Shown: positions 21,501 to 30,221 of the stretch, one piece after another
How the letters are laid out: the number at the start of each line of letters is the position of its first letter
Position numbering within the stretch: the first letter of the stretch is position 1
Assembly (NCBI RefSeq): GCF_001942305.1
Contig: NZ_MKKE01000033.1
Location: 1-64,000, forward strand
Reading direction: 5' to 3'
Length of the DNA stretch: 64,000 bases
From: Saccharomonospora sp. CUA-673
Lineage (GTDB): Bacteria; Actinomycetota; Actinomycetes; Mycobacteriales; Pseudonocardiaceae
Position numbers and translations under genes: made by a program
Notes under the pieces: generated by a model
Told to the model about the DNA's origin: nothing
The model's input: only the letters and a program-made list of their open reading frames with translations
Databases searched by the model: none

Positions 21501-22397
21501 TCAGACCTGCAGCGCTGCCGGGGTGGGCTGGGCGCCGACCTGGCCCACGACGGCGGCGCCGAGGCGCACGCCGGCGTCCAGCCGGGTGGTGACGTCCTCG
21601 TCGCGCAGCCACGCCGTGAGCAGGCCCGCGTTGAACGCATCGCCCGCACCGGTGCTGTCCACGCAGTGCGCCGGTCGGGCGGGCACCCCGTGGATGCCGT
21701 CGGGTTCGACCCAGCTGGCGCCGTCGAGCCCCGTCGTCACCGCGACCGCCCCGACGTGCTCGAGCAGCGCCGTGGCCGAGGCGGGGGAGCGGTCGCCGGT
21801 GAGTGCGGCCAGCTCGTCGGCGTTGGGCAGCAGCAGATCGACGCCGCGGACGTCGGCCAGGAACCTCTCCGGATCGGTGATCAGCGCGGCCGCCTGCGGG
21901 TCCACCGACGTCGTCAGGCCCGCGGCCCGGGCAGCCGCCAACGCGGCCAGACCCGCGGGGCGCGAGGACGGGTCGAGCAGCACGTACCCGGACAGGTGCA
22001 GGTGCCGGGCTCCCGCGAACGCCGCCGGCGCCGTGTCGTCGACGTCGGCAGGGACGAACCGCTTGTTCGCCCCGCGGTCGGGCAGCATCGTGCGTTGACC
22101 GTCGGGGTCGACGAGCACCACGACACAGCACGTCGTCGCGTCCGGGTCCACGGCGAAGGCGCAGGTCACACCCGCGGACTCCAGCTCGGCCCGCAGCAGC
22201 CGGCCGCCGGGGTCGTCGCCGACGCGGGCCATGAGCACCGGCTCGGCGCCCGCCGCGCGCAGCCACAGCGCGGTGTTGGCGCCCGCCCCGCCGCCGGTCA
22301 GCCCGACCCGCGCGCGGGTGTCCCCGCCGTGCACGAGCGGACCCTCGTGCCGGGCGACGACGTCCAGGCCGGCGTCCCCGACCACGACGATCCTCAT
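21501..22397 (-). CDS. psuK: PfkB-family sugar kinase, probable pseudouridine kinase
   Basis: A 298-residue ribokinase-fold enzyme. N-terminal MRIVVVGDAGLDVV and GGGAGANTALWLRAAGA mark the substrate and first PfkB signature. The second signature VDSTGAGDAFNAGLLTAW contains the catalytic aspartate and anion hole. Its start ATG (22397) overlaps the psuG stop, and pseudouridine catabolism needs a kinase acting before PsuG, so it is called pseudouridine kinase from context. Substrate specificity within PfkB is not readable from sequence, so ribose or another nucleoside is possible. Confidence 0.78.
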   Translation of the reverse strand: MRIVVVGDAGLDVVARHEGPLVHGGDTRARVGLTGGGAGANTALWLRAAGAEPVLMARVGDDPGGRLLRAELESAGVTCAFAVDPDATTCCVVVLVDPDGQRTMLPDRGANKRFVPADVDDTAPAAFAGARHLHLSGYVLLDPSSRPAGLAALAAARAAGLTTSVDPQAAALITDPERFLADVRGVDLLLPNADELAALTGDRSPASATALLEHVGAVAVTTGLDGASWVEPDGIHGVPARPAHCVDSTGAGDAFNAGLLTAWLRDEDVTTRLDAGVRLGAAVVGQVGAQPTPAALQV

Positions 22398-23359
22398 CGC
22401 ACCAGCTCCACCGCGACGCGGGCGGCCAGCTCCGCGTTGGCGACGACGAGCTCCTCGTTGGCGTCGAGGCTGACGCCGCCCGAGGCGGTGTGGAAGTGCT
22501 CGAGCAGCGCCGGCGTCACGTCGGCGCCGGTCACGGCCTCGTCGGCGACCTTGGCGAGCCCCTCGGCCAACAGCCGGTCGTGCAGCCCGCGGTCCATCTC
22601 GGCGGCCTCGGGGATCGGGTTGGCCAGCAGCACACCCGAGGTCAGCACGCCTGCCGACAACGCGCGGTGCGCGGCGACGGCGGCCGCGACCTGCGCCGGG
22701 TCGTCGACCCGGTGCGGCACCGGCAGTCCGGACGAGCGCAGGTAGAACGCAGGGAACTCGTCGACGCCGTAGCCGAGCACCGGCACCGAACCGGTCTCCA
22801 GGACCTCGAGCGTCGCCGGGATGTCGAGGATCGACTTCATCCCCGAGCACACGACCAGCACCGGGGTGCGGCCGAGCACGCCGAGATCGGCCGAGACGTC
22901 CCACGTGGCCGTCTCGCCGGGGGCCGGCAGGTGCACGCCGCCGAGCCCGCCGGTGGCGAACACGCCGATCCCCGCCGCGTGGGCCAACAGCGAGGTACTG
23001 GCCACGGTCGTCGCGCCGGACTCGCCCCTGGCGATCGCCGGGCCCAGGTCGCGCGCGGAGAGCTTGTCGAGGTCGGCGTCGGCGGCGCACACGCGCTCGA
23101 GCTGCGGCCCGGTGAGCCCGACGTGCGCGGTGCCGTCGAGCACCGCGATCGTCGCCGGAACCGCGCCGGCTGCGCGCACCGTGTCCTCCAGTCGCGCGGC
23201 GACCTCGAGGTTGCGACCCGGCGGCAGCCCGTGCGACAGGATCGTGCTCTCGAGGGCGACGACGGCGCGGCCCGTCGCCAACGCGTCGGCGACCTCGGCC
23301 GACGGGGTCACGGCGGTGGCAGCTGAGTGGGGCGCGGCGGGGCGGGGCGGAGGAGTCAC
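22394..23359 (-). CDS. psuG: Pseudouridine-5'-phosphate glycosidase
   Basis: Splits pseudouridine 5'-phosphate reversibly into uracil and ribose 5-phosphate. The 321-residue protein has VALESTILSHGLPPGRNLEVA at the N-terminus, the LSARDLGPAIARGESGATTVASTS segment, FATGGLGGVHLPA, and SGMKSILDIPATLEVLET with the conserved lysine region. GTG 23359 is the likeliest start, although the ribosome site is poor and a TTG three codons earlier is possible. psuG and psuK form a two-gene operon. No nucleoside transporter gene is adjacent. Confidence 0.87.
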   Translation of the reverse strand: MTPPPRPAAPHSAATAVTPSAEVADALATGRAVVALESTILSHGLPPGRNLEVAARLEDTVRAAGAVPATIAVLDGTAHVGLTGPQLERVCAADADLDKLSARDLGPAIARGESGATTVASTSLLAHAAGIGVFATGGLGGVHLPAPGETATWDVSADLGVLGRTPVLVVCSGMKSILDIPATLEVLETGSVPVLGYGVDEFPAFYLRSSGLPVPHRVDDPAQVAAAVAAHRALSAGVLTSGVLLANPIPEAAEMDRGLHDRLLAEGLAKVADEAVTGADVTPALLEHFHTASGGVSLDANEELVVANAELAARVAVELVR

Positions 23360-23420
23360 GAGCGACAATTCTGACCTATCTCCTCCGCCCGTCGCGGGCG
23401 GTGGGTGGCAAACTGTGCCT

Positions 23421-23672
23421 ATGAGCACTGCAACGCTGCCCGAAGTCGACACTCGCCCCGAAGGCACCGAGAGCACCGAGGACGACCGGCCCGAGGTGTT
23501 CCACTACGTGAAGAAGAACAAGATCGCCGAGAGTGCGGTCACGGGAACTCACGTGGTGGCACTGTGCGGCGAGGTGTTCCCCGTGACCAAGTCGGCCAAG
23601 CCCGGTTCGCCGGTGTGCCCCGACTGCAAGAAGGTCTTCGACAACCTTCCCCCCGGCGGCGGCGACGACTGA
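23421..23672 (+). CDS. DUF3039 zinc-ribbon-like protein
   Basis: An 83-residue protein conserved in actinobacteria as DUF3039. The core VFHYVKKNKIAESAVTGTHVVALCGEVFPVTK is followed by CPDCKKVFDNLPP, a likely metal-binding pair together with the upstream LCG cysteine. Function is unknown. There is no ribosome site upstream of ATG 23421, so a leaderless transcript divergent from psuG is likely. Confidence 0.85.
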   Translation: MSTATLPEVDTRPEGTESTEDDRPEVFHYVKKNKIAESAVTGTHVVALCGEVFPVTKSAKPGSPVCPDCKKVFDNLPPGGGDD

Positions 23673-23687
23673 GTCGGGCCGGTGTCG

Positions 23688-24869
23688 TCACCGGCCGCCG
23701 GGGCGGTCCTCGGCGGGCGGTGACTCGGGGGGCGGGGACTGCTCGTCGGACCCGCCGTTCCCACCGTTCCTGCGCGGCCTGCGCAGCGGCACGGTCGTGC
23801 GCTGCCACAGTGTGGGGCCGGACTCGGCCCGGAGCCGCTCGGCGGCCCGCTCCCGCTCCAGCCGCTGCCACGCGCGGCGCTGCCTGCGGGTCGGCTTGGC
23901 GGGCCACAGCTCCTGGATGGCGCTGTTGAAGTAGGCGCCGGCGACGATCGCCAGACCGATGGCGAACGCGAACAGCAGGAACGCGATCGGGGTGGCCAGT
24001 GCGCCGTAGGTGTAGCCGGTCGTGGTGATCCAGCCGATGTAGAGCCGCAGGCCCACACTGGAGAGCAGGAAGATCACCATGGCCAGCACGGCGCCCGGCA
24101 GGCCCCGGTGCCACGGCAGCTTCCGCGGCAGCGACAGCTTGTACAGCGTCGCCAGCGCGAGCACCAGCATGATCGCCGCGGTCGGGTAGTACAGCCTGCC
24201 CACCCATTCGGCGATCGTCGGGCGCCAACTCTCGGTGAAGAACTGCGGCAGCAGCTCGGGGCCGATCGCGATGATCGGCAGACCGACGATCAGCAGTGCC
24301 AGGCTGGCCATGTACAGCAGCAGCGCGAAGACCCGCTGCCACACCTCGTTGCGCACGCCGTACTGGTTGTGCGCCACGGTGATCGCGTCGACGAACGACG
24401 ACATCGCCGACGACCCGGCCCACAGCGAGATCAGGAAGCCCACGGACACGATCTCGCCGCGACCCGTGGTGAGGATGTCGTTGACGGTCGGTTCGATGAT
24501 CCGGCCGACGACGTTCTCGGAGAACACCATCTCGCAGAAGGCGATGATGTTGTCGTGGACCTGGCCGACGACCTTCTGGCCGAACCAGTCGCCGATGTAG
24601 CCGATCGCGCCCAGCAGGCCCAGCAGCAGCGGCGGCAGCGACAGCGTCTGCCAGAACGCGGCCTCGGCGGCCTCCGAGAAGATGTTGCCCTCCCACGCCT
24701 TGCTCATGGTCCGGCCGAGCAGGCGCAGCGGGCCCTTGCGGGTGGGCCCGGTCTGCGCACCGGTGGCCGGGCCGACCGAGGCTGCCGAACCGGCTGGGTC
24801 GGCCGGGCCGGCGGGTGCTGCTGCTGGGTCGTGCCCGTCGGCGGGGCTGTCGGAGTGCTGTCCGTTCAT
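23688..24869 (-). CDS. YihY/BrkB-family inner membrane protein
   Basis: A polytopic membrane protein of about 393 residues, matching the YihY/UPF0761 family (Rv2707-like). The family core is visible in NIFSEAAEAAFWQTLSLPPLLLGLLG, then five or six hydrophobic helices, and GALATPIAFLLFAFAIGLAIVAGAYFNSAIQ near the end. The N-terminus is Ala/Pro/Gly-rich and the C-terminus basic, both probably cytoplasmic. ATG 24869 is taken as start and 24884 is an alternative. No transport or virulence function is proven for the family. Confidence 0.82.
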   Translation of the reverse strand: MNGQHSDSPADGHDPAAAPAGPADPAGSAASVGPATGAQTGPTRKGPLRLLGRTMSKAWEGNIFSEAAEAAFWQTLSLPPLLLGLLGAIGYIGDWFGQKVVGQVHDNIIAFCEMVFSENVVGRIIEPTVNDILTTGRGEIVSVGFLISLWAGSSAMSSFVDAITVAHNQYGVRNEVWQRVFALLLYMASLALLIVGLPIIAIGPELLPQFFTESWRPTIAEWVGRLYYPTAAIMLVLALATLYKLSLPRKLPWHRGLPGAVLAMVIFLLSSVGLRLYIGWITTTGYTYGALATPIAFLLFAFAIGLAIVAGAYFNSAIQELWPAKPTRRQRRAWQRLERERAAERLRAESGPTLWQRTTVPLRRPRRNGGNGGSDEQSPPPESPPAEDRPGGR

Positions 24870-25146
24870 GGCGGGTCCCAGCATGGTCCATCCGGCCACC
24901 GACGTCGCGTCCGGCCACGCGATCGGTGTCGGCGTGTCGCACCCGAAGTCCGTGGTAGTGCTGCTGGGGACGGTGCCGGGGGCCGCGCGGCGGCCGCCAC
25001 GGCCACCGGAGCCCCGCACCGGCCGGGTAGTCTGTCCGGCGCGCCCTCGCGTGCGACGGCCAGCGCAGGAGCCGGCCCCGCGTGGGGGCTTTTGCTGTGT
25101 GCCGGGTGAGGGTGTCGATTCTGGTGGGAAGGGGAGTGCATCGGCT

Positions 25147-26925
25147 TTGTCGGCGACGTCAGGTCAGGAAGCGGCTCGGACCCAGCAGGCCGAACGCGCG
25201 GTTGCTGCGCCCGAGGCGGGCAACGACGCGACCGCGCGCCCGTTGCGCGCCTGGCAGCGCCGGGCCCTGACCAAGTACCTCACGCAGCGGCCGAAGGACT
25301 TCCTCGCGGTCGCCACGCCGGGTGCCGGTAAGACCGTGTTCGGCCTGCGGATGGCCGCCGAGCTGCTCTCGGACCGCACCGTCGAGGCGATCACGATCGT
25401 CACGCCGACCGAGCACCTCAAGCACCAGTGGGCCGCCTCTGCGGCGGCCGCCGGCATCGCGATCGACTCGAACTTCCGCAACACGACCGGGGTCACCTCG
25501 TCCGACTACCAGGGCGTCGCGGTCACCTACGCCCAGATCGCGGCGCACCCGAACCTGCACCGGGTGCGCACCGAGAACCGCAAGACGCTCGTCATCCTCG
25601 ACGAGATCCACCACGCAGGCGACGCCAAGTCGTGGGGCGAGGCAGTCGAGGAGGCCTGCACACCGGCCGTGCGCAGGCTCGCCCTCACCGGTACGCCGTT
25701 CCGTAGCGACGACTCGCCGATCCCGTTCGTGACCTACGAACCCGACGCCGACGGCGCGCTGCGCAGCAAGGCCGACAGCAGCTACAACTACGCCGACGCG
25801 CTGGCCGACGGCGTCGTGCGGCCCGTGGTGTTCCTCGCGTACTCCGGTGAGGCGTCGTGGCGCACCAGCGCGGGCGACGAGTTCACCGCGCGCCTGGGCG
25901 AGCCGCTCACGGCCGAACAGACCGCCCGCGCGTGGCGCACGGCGCTCGACCCGGGCGGCGAATGGGTGCCGTCCGTGCTGCAGGCGGCAGAGACGCGGCT
26001 GAGTCAGCTGCGTGCGGGTGGGTTGCCGGACGCAGGTGGCCTCGTGATCGCCACCGACCAGGACTCGGCTCGGGCGTACGCGAAGATCCTGCACCGCATC
26101 TCCGGGGAGCCGCCGGTGGTGGTGCTCTCCGACGATCCGAAGGCCACGAAACGCATCGGCGAGTTCGCCGAGTCGACCGAGCGCTGGCTCGTCGCGGTGC
26201 GCATGGTCTCCGAAGGCGTCGACGTGCCGCGGCTGGCCGTCGGTGTGTACGCCACGAGCGCCTCGACGCCGCTGTTCTTCGCCCAGGCCATCGGCCGCTT
26301 CGTGCGTGCCCGGCAGCCGGGGGAGACGGCGAGCATCTTCCTGCCCAGCGTGCCCGTGCTGCTCGAGCTGGCCAGCCAGCTGGAGGCCGAACGCGATCAC
26401 GTCCTGGGCAAGCCGCACCGCGAGAAGGACGGCTGGGACGACGAGCTGCTGCTGGCCGCCAACCGCACCGAGGACGAACCGGGCGAGGAGGAGAAGGCGT
26501 TCACGTCACTGGGCGCCTCGGCCGAGCTCGACCAGGTCATCTACGACGGCAACTCGTTCGGCACCGCCGTGTTCTCGGGCAGCGAGGAGGAGCAGGAGTA
26601 CCTGGGCCTGCCGGGGCTGCTCGAACCGGACCAGGTGCGGGCCCTGCTGCGCAAGCGGCAGGAGGAGCAGCTCGCGGACGACAAGCGGCGCAAACCGCAG
26701 GAGCAGACCGCGCCCGAGCCTGCGGCCAAGCCGCAGGCGGTCGGGGAGCGGATCCACGCCCTGCGCAAGGAGCTGAACGCGCTCGTGGGCGTCCATCACC
26801 ACCGCACGCGCAAGCCGCACGGCGCGATCCACAACGAGCTGCGGCGGATCTGCGGTGGGCCGCCGACCGCGATGGCCACCATCGAGCAGCTCGAGGAGCG
26901 GATCGCCACACTGCGCTCCTGGTGA
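25147..26925 (+). CDS. DEAD/DEAH-box superfamily 2 helicase
   Basis: An SF2 ATPase of about 592 residues. Motif Q-like LRAWQRRALTKYL leads to motif I ATPGAGKTVFGLR, motif II DEIHHAGD, motif III LTGTPFR, and helicase C-terminal motifs VRMVSEGVDVPRLAVGVYAT and QAIGRFVRAR. The C-terminal quarter is charged and helical (EEKAFTSLGASAELDQV, LRKELNALVGVHHHRTRKPHGAIHNEL). This is the RecG/UvrB-like single-protein helicase family common in actinobacteria; its nucleic acid substrate is unknown. The start is uncertain: TTG 25147 is chosen because no ATG or GTG with a ribosome site precedes the conserved domain closely. Confidence 0.82.
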   Translation: MSATSGQEAARTQQAERAVAAPEAGNDATARPLRAWQRRALTKYLTQRPKDFLAVATPGAGKTVFGLRMAAELLSDRTVEAITIVTPTEHLKHQWAASAAAAGIAIDSNFRNTTGVTSSDYQGVAVTYAQIAAHPNLHRVRTENRKTLVILDEIHHAGDAKSWGEAVEEACTPAVRRLALTGTPFRSDDSPIPFVTYEPDADGALRSKADSSYNYADALADGVVRPVVFLAYSGEASWRTSAGDEFTARLGEPLTAEQTARAWRTALDPGGEWVPSVLQAAETRLSQLRAGGLPDAGGLVIATDQDSARAYAKILHRISGEPPVVVLSDDPKATKRIGEFAESTERWLVAVRMVSEGVDVPRLAVGVYATSASTPLFFAQAIGRFVRARQPGETASIFLPSVPVLLELASQLEAERDHVLGKPHREKDGWDDELLLAANRTEDEPGEEEKAFTSLGASAELDQVIYDGNSFGTAVFSGSEEEQEYLGLPGLLEPDQVRALLRKRQEEQLADDKRRKPQEQTAPEPAAKPQAVGERIHALRKELNALVGVHHHRTRKPHGAIHNELRRICGGPPTAMATIEQLEERIATLRSW

Positions 26926-26945
26926 GCACTGCGCTCCTGGTGAGC
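26910..26945 (+). repeat. 18-bp tandem duplication at the helicase stop codon
   Basis: ACTGCGCTCCTGGTGAGC occurs at 26910-26927 and again immediately at 26928-26945. The first copy encodes the last residues and stop of the helicase, and the second follows it. Confidence 0.85.
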
Positions 26946-26993
26946 CGCCGCTGGGCCGTCCGGGGTCACCCGTGCGCGATGGACCCGACGATG

Positions 26994-27033
26994 CACGAAG
27001 GGCCGGAACCCGCCCGGGTTCCGGCCCTTCGTG
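26994..27033. terminator. Strong bidirectional terminator
   Basis: Arms of 19 bp (26994-27012 and 27015-27033, CACGAAGGGCCGGAACCCG and complement) are perfect with a two-base loop. It separates the convergent helicase and DUF7455 genes. Confidence 0.85.
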
Positions 27034-27096
27034 TCTCACGTTGTGCGCCGTGCCTGCCGAGGCTCGGTCAGGTAGGGGTCACGGCTGGTTGATGGC

Positions 27097-27276
27097 CTAC
27101 GACTGGATGTCGGCCTGCATTTCCTTGAGCTTGGCCTCGTACTCACGGCCGTGGTGTCCGCAGAAGAGCAGTTCGCCACCGCTGGGGAGTACCGCCCGCA
27201 ACTGGGCGGCGGCTCCGCACCGGTCGCAGCGGTCCGCGCGGGTCAGTTCGGGGCGGGTGAGCGTCGGTGAAGTCAT
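27097..27276 (-). CDS. Small zinc-ribbon protein (DUF7455, Rv2708c-like)
   Basis: A 59-residue protein: RADRCDRCGAAAQLRAVLPSGGELLFCGHHGREYEAKLKEM. CxxC plus CGHH can bind one zinc ion. Members of this family lie near sigA/sigB and a YihY gene in actinobacteria, as here and around Rv2707-Rv2708c. The start ATG 27276 follows GGAGGG. Function is unknown. Confidence 0.85.
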   Translation of the reverse strand: MTSPTLTRPELTRADRCDRCGAAAQLRAVLPSGGELLFCGHHGREYEAKLKEMQADIQS

Positions 27277-27527
27277 GGGAGTCTCCCTCCGTCCCGGCAT
27301 CGGCGAACCGATGCCATCAATTCAGCCGCGAGAACGATCCGGCTCCGTTGGCCGACTTCGTCGTTCGCTGCTTCCACTCTTACAGACGTTTCCGTGTCCG
27401 CAAGTGTTCCCACGCCGGTGGGAGGTGTGTCACGTTGCATTACTCCACTCGTCGCACGGCCGTTTCCGCAGGTCCGCGGTCCCGGCCCCTGAGCAGGGCG
27501 TTTTCCATGCTCAGGCAGGATGATGAC

Positions 27528-28400
27528 GTGGACATCTCGGCTGCGAAACGACGTCTTGACACCGTTCCGGCGCCGGCCTTGTTCGTTCTCAGCGGAATTT
27601 CGATCTACGTGGGCGCGGCCGTCGCCGTGTGGCTGTTCGAGGCCGCGACCCCGGCCGGTGTGGCGTGGCTGCGCTGTCTGGGTGCCGCTGTGATCCTGCT
27701 CGCATGGCGCCGGCCCGGACGGGAGGCCTGGCGAGGCAAGCCGCTGCTGCTGGCGGGCACGTTCGGCGTCGTGACGGCCCTGATGAACGTCGTGTACTAC
27801 GAGGCGATCGCCCGGTTGCCGCTCGGTACGGCCACCGCGATCGAGTTCGTGGGCCCCGTGCTCGTCGCCGCGCTCGGCTCGCGCACGAAGCGGGACTTCG
27901 CCGCGTTGACCCTCGTCATCGCGGGGGTGTTGGCCATCGCCGACGTCCAGTGGAGCGGCAGTCCGTCCGGTGTCGCGTTCGCGCTGGCCGCCGCGGCGGC
28001 CTGGGCGGGCTACATCGTGCTCGGCAAGAAGGTCGCCCTCGGCGGCAACGGCATCGACAGCCTGGCGGTCGGCTTCACCGTCGCGACCGTCGTGCTGAGC
28101 CCCCTGGCGCTCGGCACGGGCGGCGTGTGGGGCGAGCCGGACCTGATGCTGCTCGGCATCGGCGTCGGCGTGCTCTCGACCGTCGTGCCCTACTGCCTCG
28201 ACCAGATCGTGCTGCGGCGCGTCGGGCAGGCGCGGTTCGCGGTGCTGCTGGCGCTGCTGCCGGTCACGGCGAGCATCGTCGGGTTCCTCGTGCTGGACCA
28301 GGTGCCCGCGCTGACGGAGGCGATCGGCATCCTCGCCGTCGTCGGCGGCGTGCTGCTCCGGTCGGCCGACACCGACAGATCCGTCCGCGAACCCCCGTAG
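27528..28400 (+). CDS. EamA/RhtA-family metabolite exporter
   Basis: An inner-membrane protein of about 290 residues with ten hydrophobic helices in two EamA repeats. The first repeat holds GVAWLRCLGAAVILLAWRRPG and YYEAIARLPLGTATAIEFVGPVLVA, the latter diagnostic of RhtA-type threonine/homoserine exporters. The second repeat holds LRRVGQARFAVLLALLPVTASIVGF. The start is GTG 27528 (AGGATGATGAC before it) or ATG 27507. Substrate is inferred from family as an amino acid or similar metabolite. The gene is the last chromosomal gene before the integrated element. Confidence 0.82.
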   Translation: MDISAAKRRLDTVPAPALFVLSGISIYVGAAVAVWLFEAATPAGVAWLRCLGAAVILLAWRRPGREAWRGKPLLLAGTFGVVTALMNVVYYEAIARLPLGTATAIEFVGPVLVAALGSRTKRDFAALTLVIAGVLAIADVQWSGSPSGVAFALAAAAAWAGYIVLGKKVALGGNGIDSLAVGFTVATVVLSPLALGTGGVWGEPDLMLLGIGVGVLSTVVPYCLDQIVLRRVGQARFAVLLALLPVTASIVGFLVLDQVPALTEAIGILAVVGGVLLRSADTDRSVREPP

Positions 28401-28574
28401 CGACGCCGGCCGGGTTTCCGGCCACAGTGGACACCGGTGGGCGCGGGTTTCCGTTGAGGGAGCGGGAAACCGTGTCCACGTCGCATGTGGATGTTTCAGG
28501 TTCGGGCCGGGTCGCGATACGGCGACGGCCGCCGACCCGGGTGGGGTCGACGGCCGTGGCCGGTGCGCGGAGTC

Positions 28575-28595
28575 TCAGTCCAGGTAGTCGCGCAG
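28575..28595. repeat. attL: 21-bp copy of the sigA 3' end
   Basis: The sequence TCAGTCCAGGTAGTCGCGCA plus G repeats the last six codons and stop of sigA (reverse strand). Flanking bases differ on both sides from the copy at 35800-35820, which defines the repeat limits. Confidence 0.9.
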
Positions 28596-28610
28596 TGTTA
28601 GAGACTCGAG

Positions 28611-28623
28611 CGGCATGCTTGAC
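28611..28623 (+). repeat. Left arm-type direct repeat
   Basis: CGGCATGCTTGAC here recurs at 35729-35741 at the other end, each copy lying inside the element near its att site. Both are followed within about 30 bases by GCAGGTC. They are candidates for integrase or excisionase arm sites. Confidence 0.5.
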
Positions 28624-28740
28624 CAGCGAATATGCAGGTCGCCAGCATCCGGCGAGGCGGAAATACCTTGGACTGAGGCGGCCCCGGACGCGGTGACTCA
28701 ACCACCGGCCGGGGCCTTGACCGAGAAGGGACCTCGGCCC

Positions 28741-29010
28741 GTGTTCACGATATGTCTCGCGGTCGCGTGCGCACTACTCGTCGCGACTGCTCTCACGTTC
28801 GCTCTGCGCGCCCGCCACTGGCGACGGCAGGCCGACAAGTACAAGATCGCGTTCGGCGCCGCCAGCGGCGCTGCGGCCCGCACCCGCGGCGCTGTGGAAC
28901 AGCTTGCCGAGCGACTGCGCACCCACTCCGATCACGGGCTCAGCCCTGACGTCGCGGAGATGTTTGCCGACAAGTTCGAGCACGCCGCGCGGTGGGGTGA
29001 GGTCCAGTGA
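28741..29010 (+). CDS. Element-encoded single-pass membrane protein, unknown
   Basis: An 89-residue protein starting at GTG 28741 with GAAGGGA upstream. The N-terminal helix VFTICLAVACALLVATALTFAL is transmembrane, followed by RARHWRRQADKYKIAFGAASGAAARTRG and a helical acidic tail LSPDVAEMFADKFEHAA. It overlaps the next gene by four bases (GTGA). I do not recognise the family. It is one of only three genes on the plus strand of the element. Confidence 0.6.
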   Translation: MFTICLAVACALLVATALTFALRARHWRRQADKYKIAFGAASGAAARTRGAVEQLAERLRTHSDHGLSPDVAEMFADKFEHAARWGEVQ

Positions 29011-29273
29011 CCGCGGCCGCCAACGAAGTGGCGCTCGAACGCGTCGAGGCGATGCACGACGGCGGCGTCGTGGCCTACCGCGTCACGCTCGCCGGCCGGT
29101 GGGTCGGTTGGGTCGGCGACGGTGCCCCGTGGCGCGGCCACGGCTACGGCGGCCGCCGCTGGTGGGCCTGCTGGCGCCAGGACGGCGACACCGCCGCCCG
29201 GTGGTCGTCCGAACTCGAGTACCCAACCCGTGCGCGCGCCCTGGCCGCGCTGGTCGCTCGCATCACGCCCTAA
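29007..29273 (+). CDS. Element-encoded small protein, unknown
   Basis: An 88-residue protein coupled to the preceding gene by a GTGA overlap. It is rich in tryptophan and glycine (AGRWVGWVGDGAPWRGHGYGG, WWACWRQDGDTAARWSSEL) and has no signal peptide. Sequence of this type is common in actinobacterial mobile elements, but no function can be assigned. A hairpin terminator follows the stop. Confidence 0.55.
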   Translation: MTAAANEVALERVEAMHDGGVVAYRVTLAGRWVGWVGDGAPWRGHGYGGRRWWACWRQDGDTAARWSSELEYPTRARALAALVARITP

Positions 29274-29592
29274 GGCACCTGCCGTCAACGTCGCTGACGA
29301 GACTCTCGTCAGCGGCCTTGTCGGCAGTGTGTCGACTCCGCGGTTTCCTTGGCACCGTTCGCCGCGGTGAACCCTGCTCGGTCGTCGGCCACGGCCTCGA
29401 GCACGGGAAGACGGGTCCCTACGTAAGCCGCCGTGACGTAGGCACGGTTACTCGGCCGCTGATCCCGGCCAGTGGACATACCTCGGCACGCCGCGCGTCC
29501 TTGTCGACGCGCGGCCGGTAGTGCTGGGCGGGTGTAAACGGAGCAGGGATAAAGCCCGACCGAGCGAAGCGAGGGAGGGCCCCTCGGTATGT
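29274..29592. other. Gap between convergent element genes
   Basis: Apart from the hairpin at 29292-29314 and a purine-rich run near 29560-29580 I see no gene or recognisable RNA here. Confidence 0.5.
29292..29314 (+). terminator. Hairpin terminator after the plus-strand element genes
   Basis: CGCTGACGAG (29292-29301) pairs perfectly with CTCGTCAGCG (29305-29314) across a three-base loop, 18 bases after the stop at 29273. Confidence 0.7.
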
Positions 29593-30221
29593 CTACTTCA
29601 GGTTCTCGATCATCGCGCCGGCCACGACCTCGGCGACGCGGCATCCCTGCGGGTAGTCGTCGTTACCCGGATCCAGGCGCGCCATGACCGTGACGACGTA
29701 GTTGTCGGACAGGCCAACCTGCAAGCTGCACACACCCTGGTCGCGCAGGTCGCCCTGGTTGCCGGTGACAACCGCGGGGTAGCCGTCGACCTCGGTCGGC
29801 TCGAACACCGCGACGTCGTTCCTGGTGGCGTAGACGTCCGCGAGACCGTTCGTCATCGTCGGTAGCTGCACGAACGTCACCGTGGATGCTTCGTCGGCGC
29901 TGTAGCGGTGCTGGCACACCCACTCGCCGTCGTCGAGCTGATCGGGTTCGCCAGGGTTCAGCCGCAGCTCGCTGAGCTGCTGGTCGGACAACGCCGCGCA
30001 GGGATCCTGCTCGAGCGGCGCGGTGTCGAGCGGGTTGGCGACCTGCGGAACCTCGCCACCGGTATCGGCCGGCGCGGACGTCGCCGGTGCCGACGGACTC
30101 GGTGCCGGCGACTCGGCGCGACGGCATCACCTTCGGTGTCCGAACCGCAGCCAGCCAGGATGAGACCAGCGACGGCGGCAATGACAGCAGCGCCTGTGGC
30201 GCGACGGCGGTTGTGCATCAC
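29593..30221 (-). CDS. DUF3558 family lipoprotein, frameshifted
   Basis: A lipoprotein of about 209 residues. The N-terminus MHNRRRATGAAVIAAVAGLILAGC ends in a lipobox LAGC. A Pro/Ala/Ser-rich linker leads to the DUF3558-like domain DPCAALSDQQLSEL, EWVCQHRYSADE, TEVDGYPAVVTGNQ and a final QGCRVAEVVAGAMIENL with conserved cysteines. Signal and domain lie in different frames. Restoring one C near 30117 (GCG CCC GAG TCG CCG) gives VAPESPAPSPSAPA and one continuous frame. The GTG/ATG start overlaps the stop of the upstream helical protein gene, so the pair is one unit. The protein should sit on the outer face of the membrane; its role is unknown. Confidence 0.7.

Larger units (their letters stand above)
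28401..28740. other. Intergenic region spanning the chromosome/element junction
   Basis: Contains the old downstream sequence of sigA, including an imperfect GC-rich hairpin (ACGGCCGCCGACCC ... GGGTCGACGGCCGT, about 28524-28560) that probably was the sigA terminator, then attL (28575-28595) and the left end of the element. No gene is seen. Confidence 0.5.

Noticed and set aside
28575..28595. tRNA gene as integration target
   Set aside because: The repeat is the coding end of sigA; no tRNA cloverleaf is present at either end.
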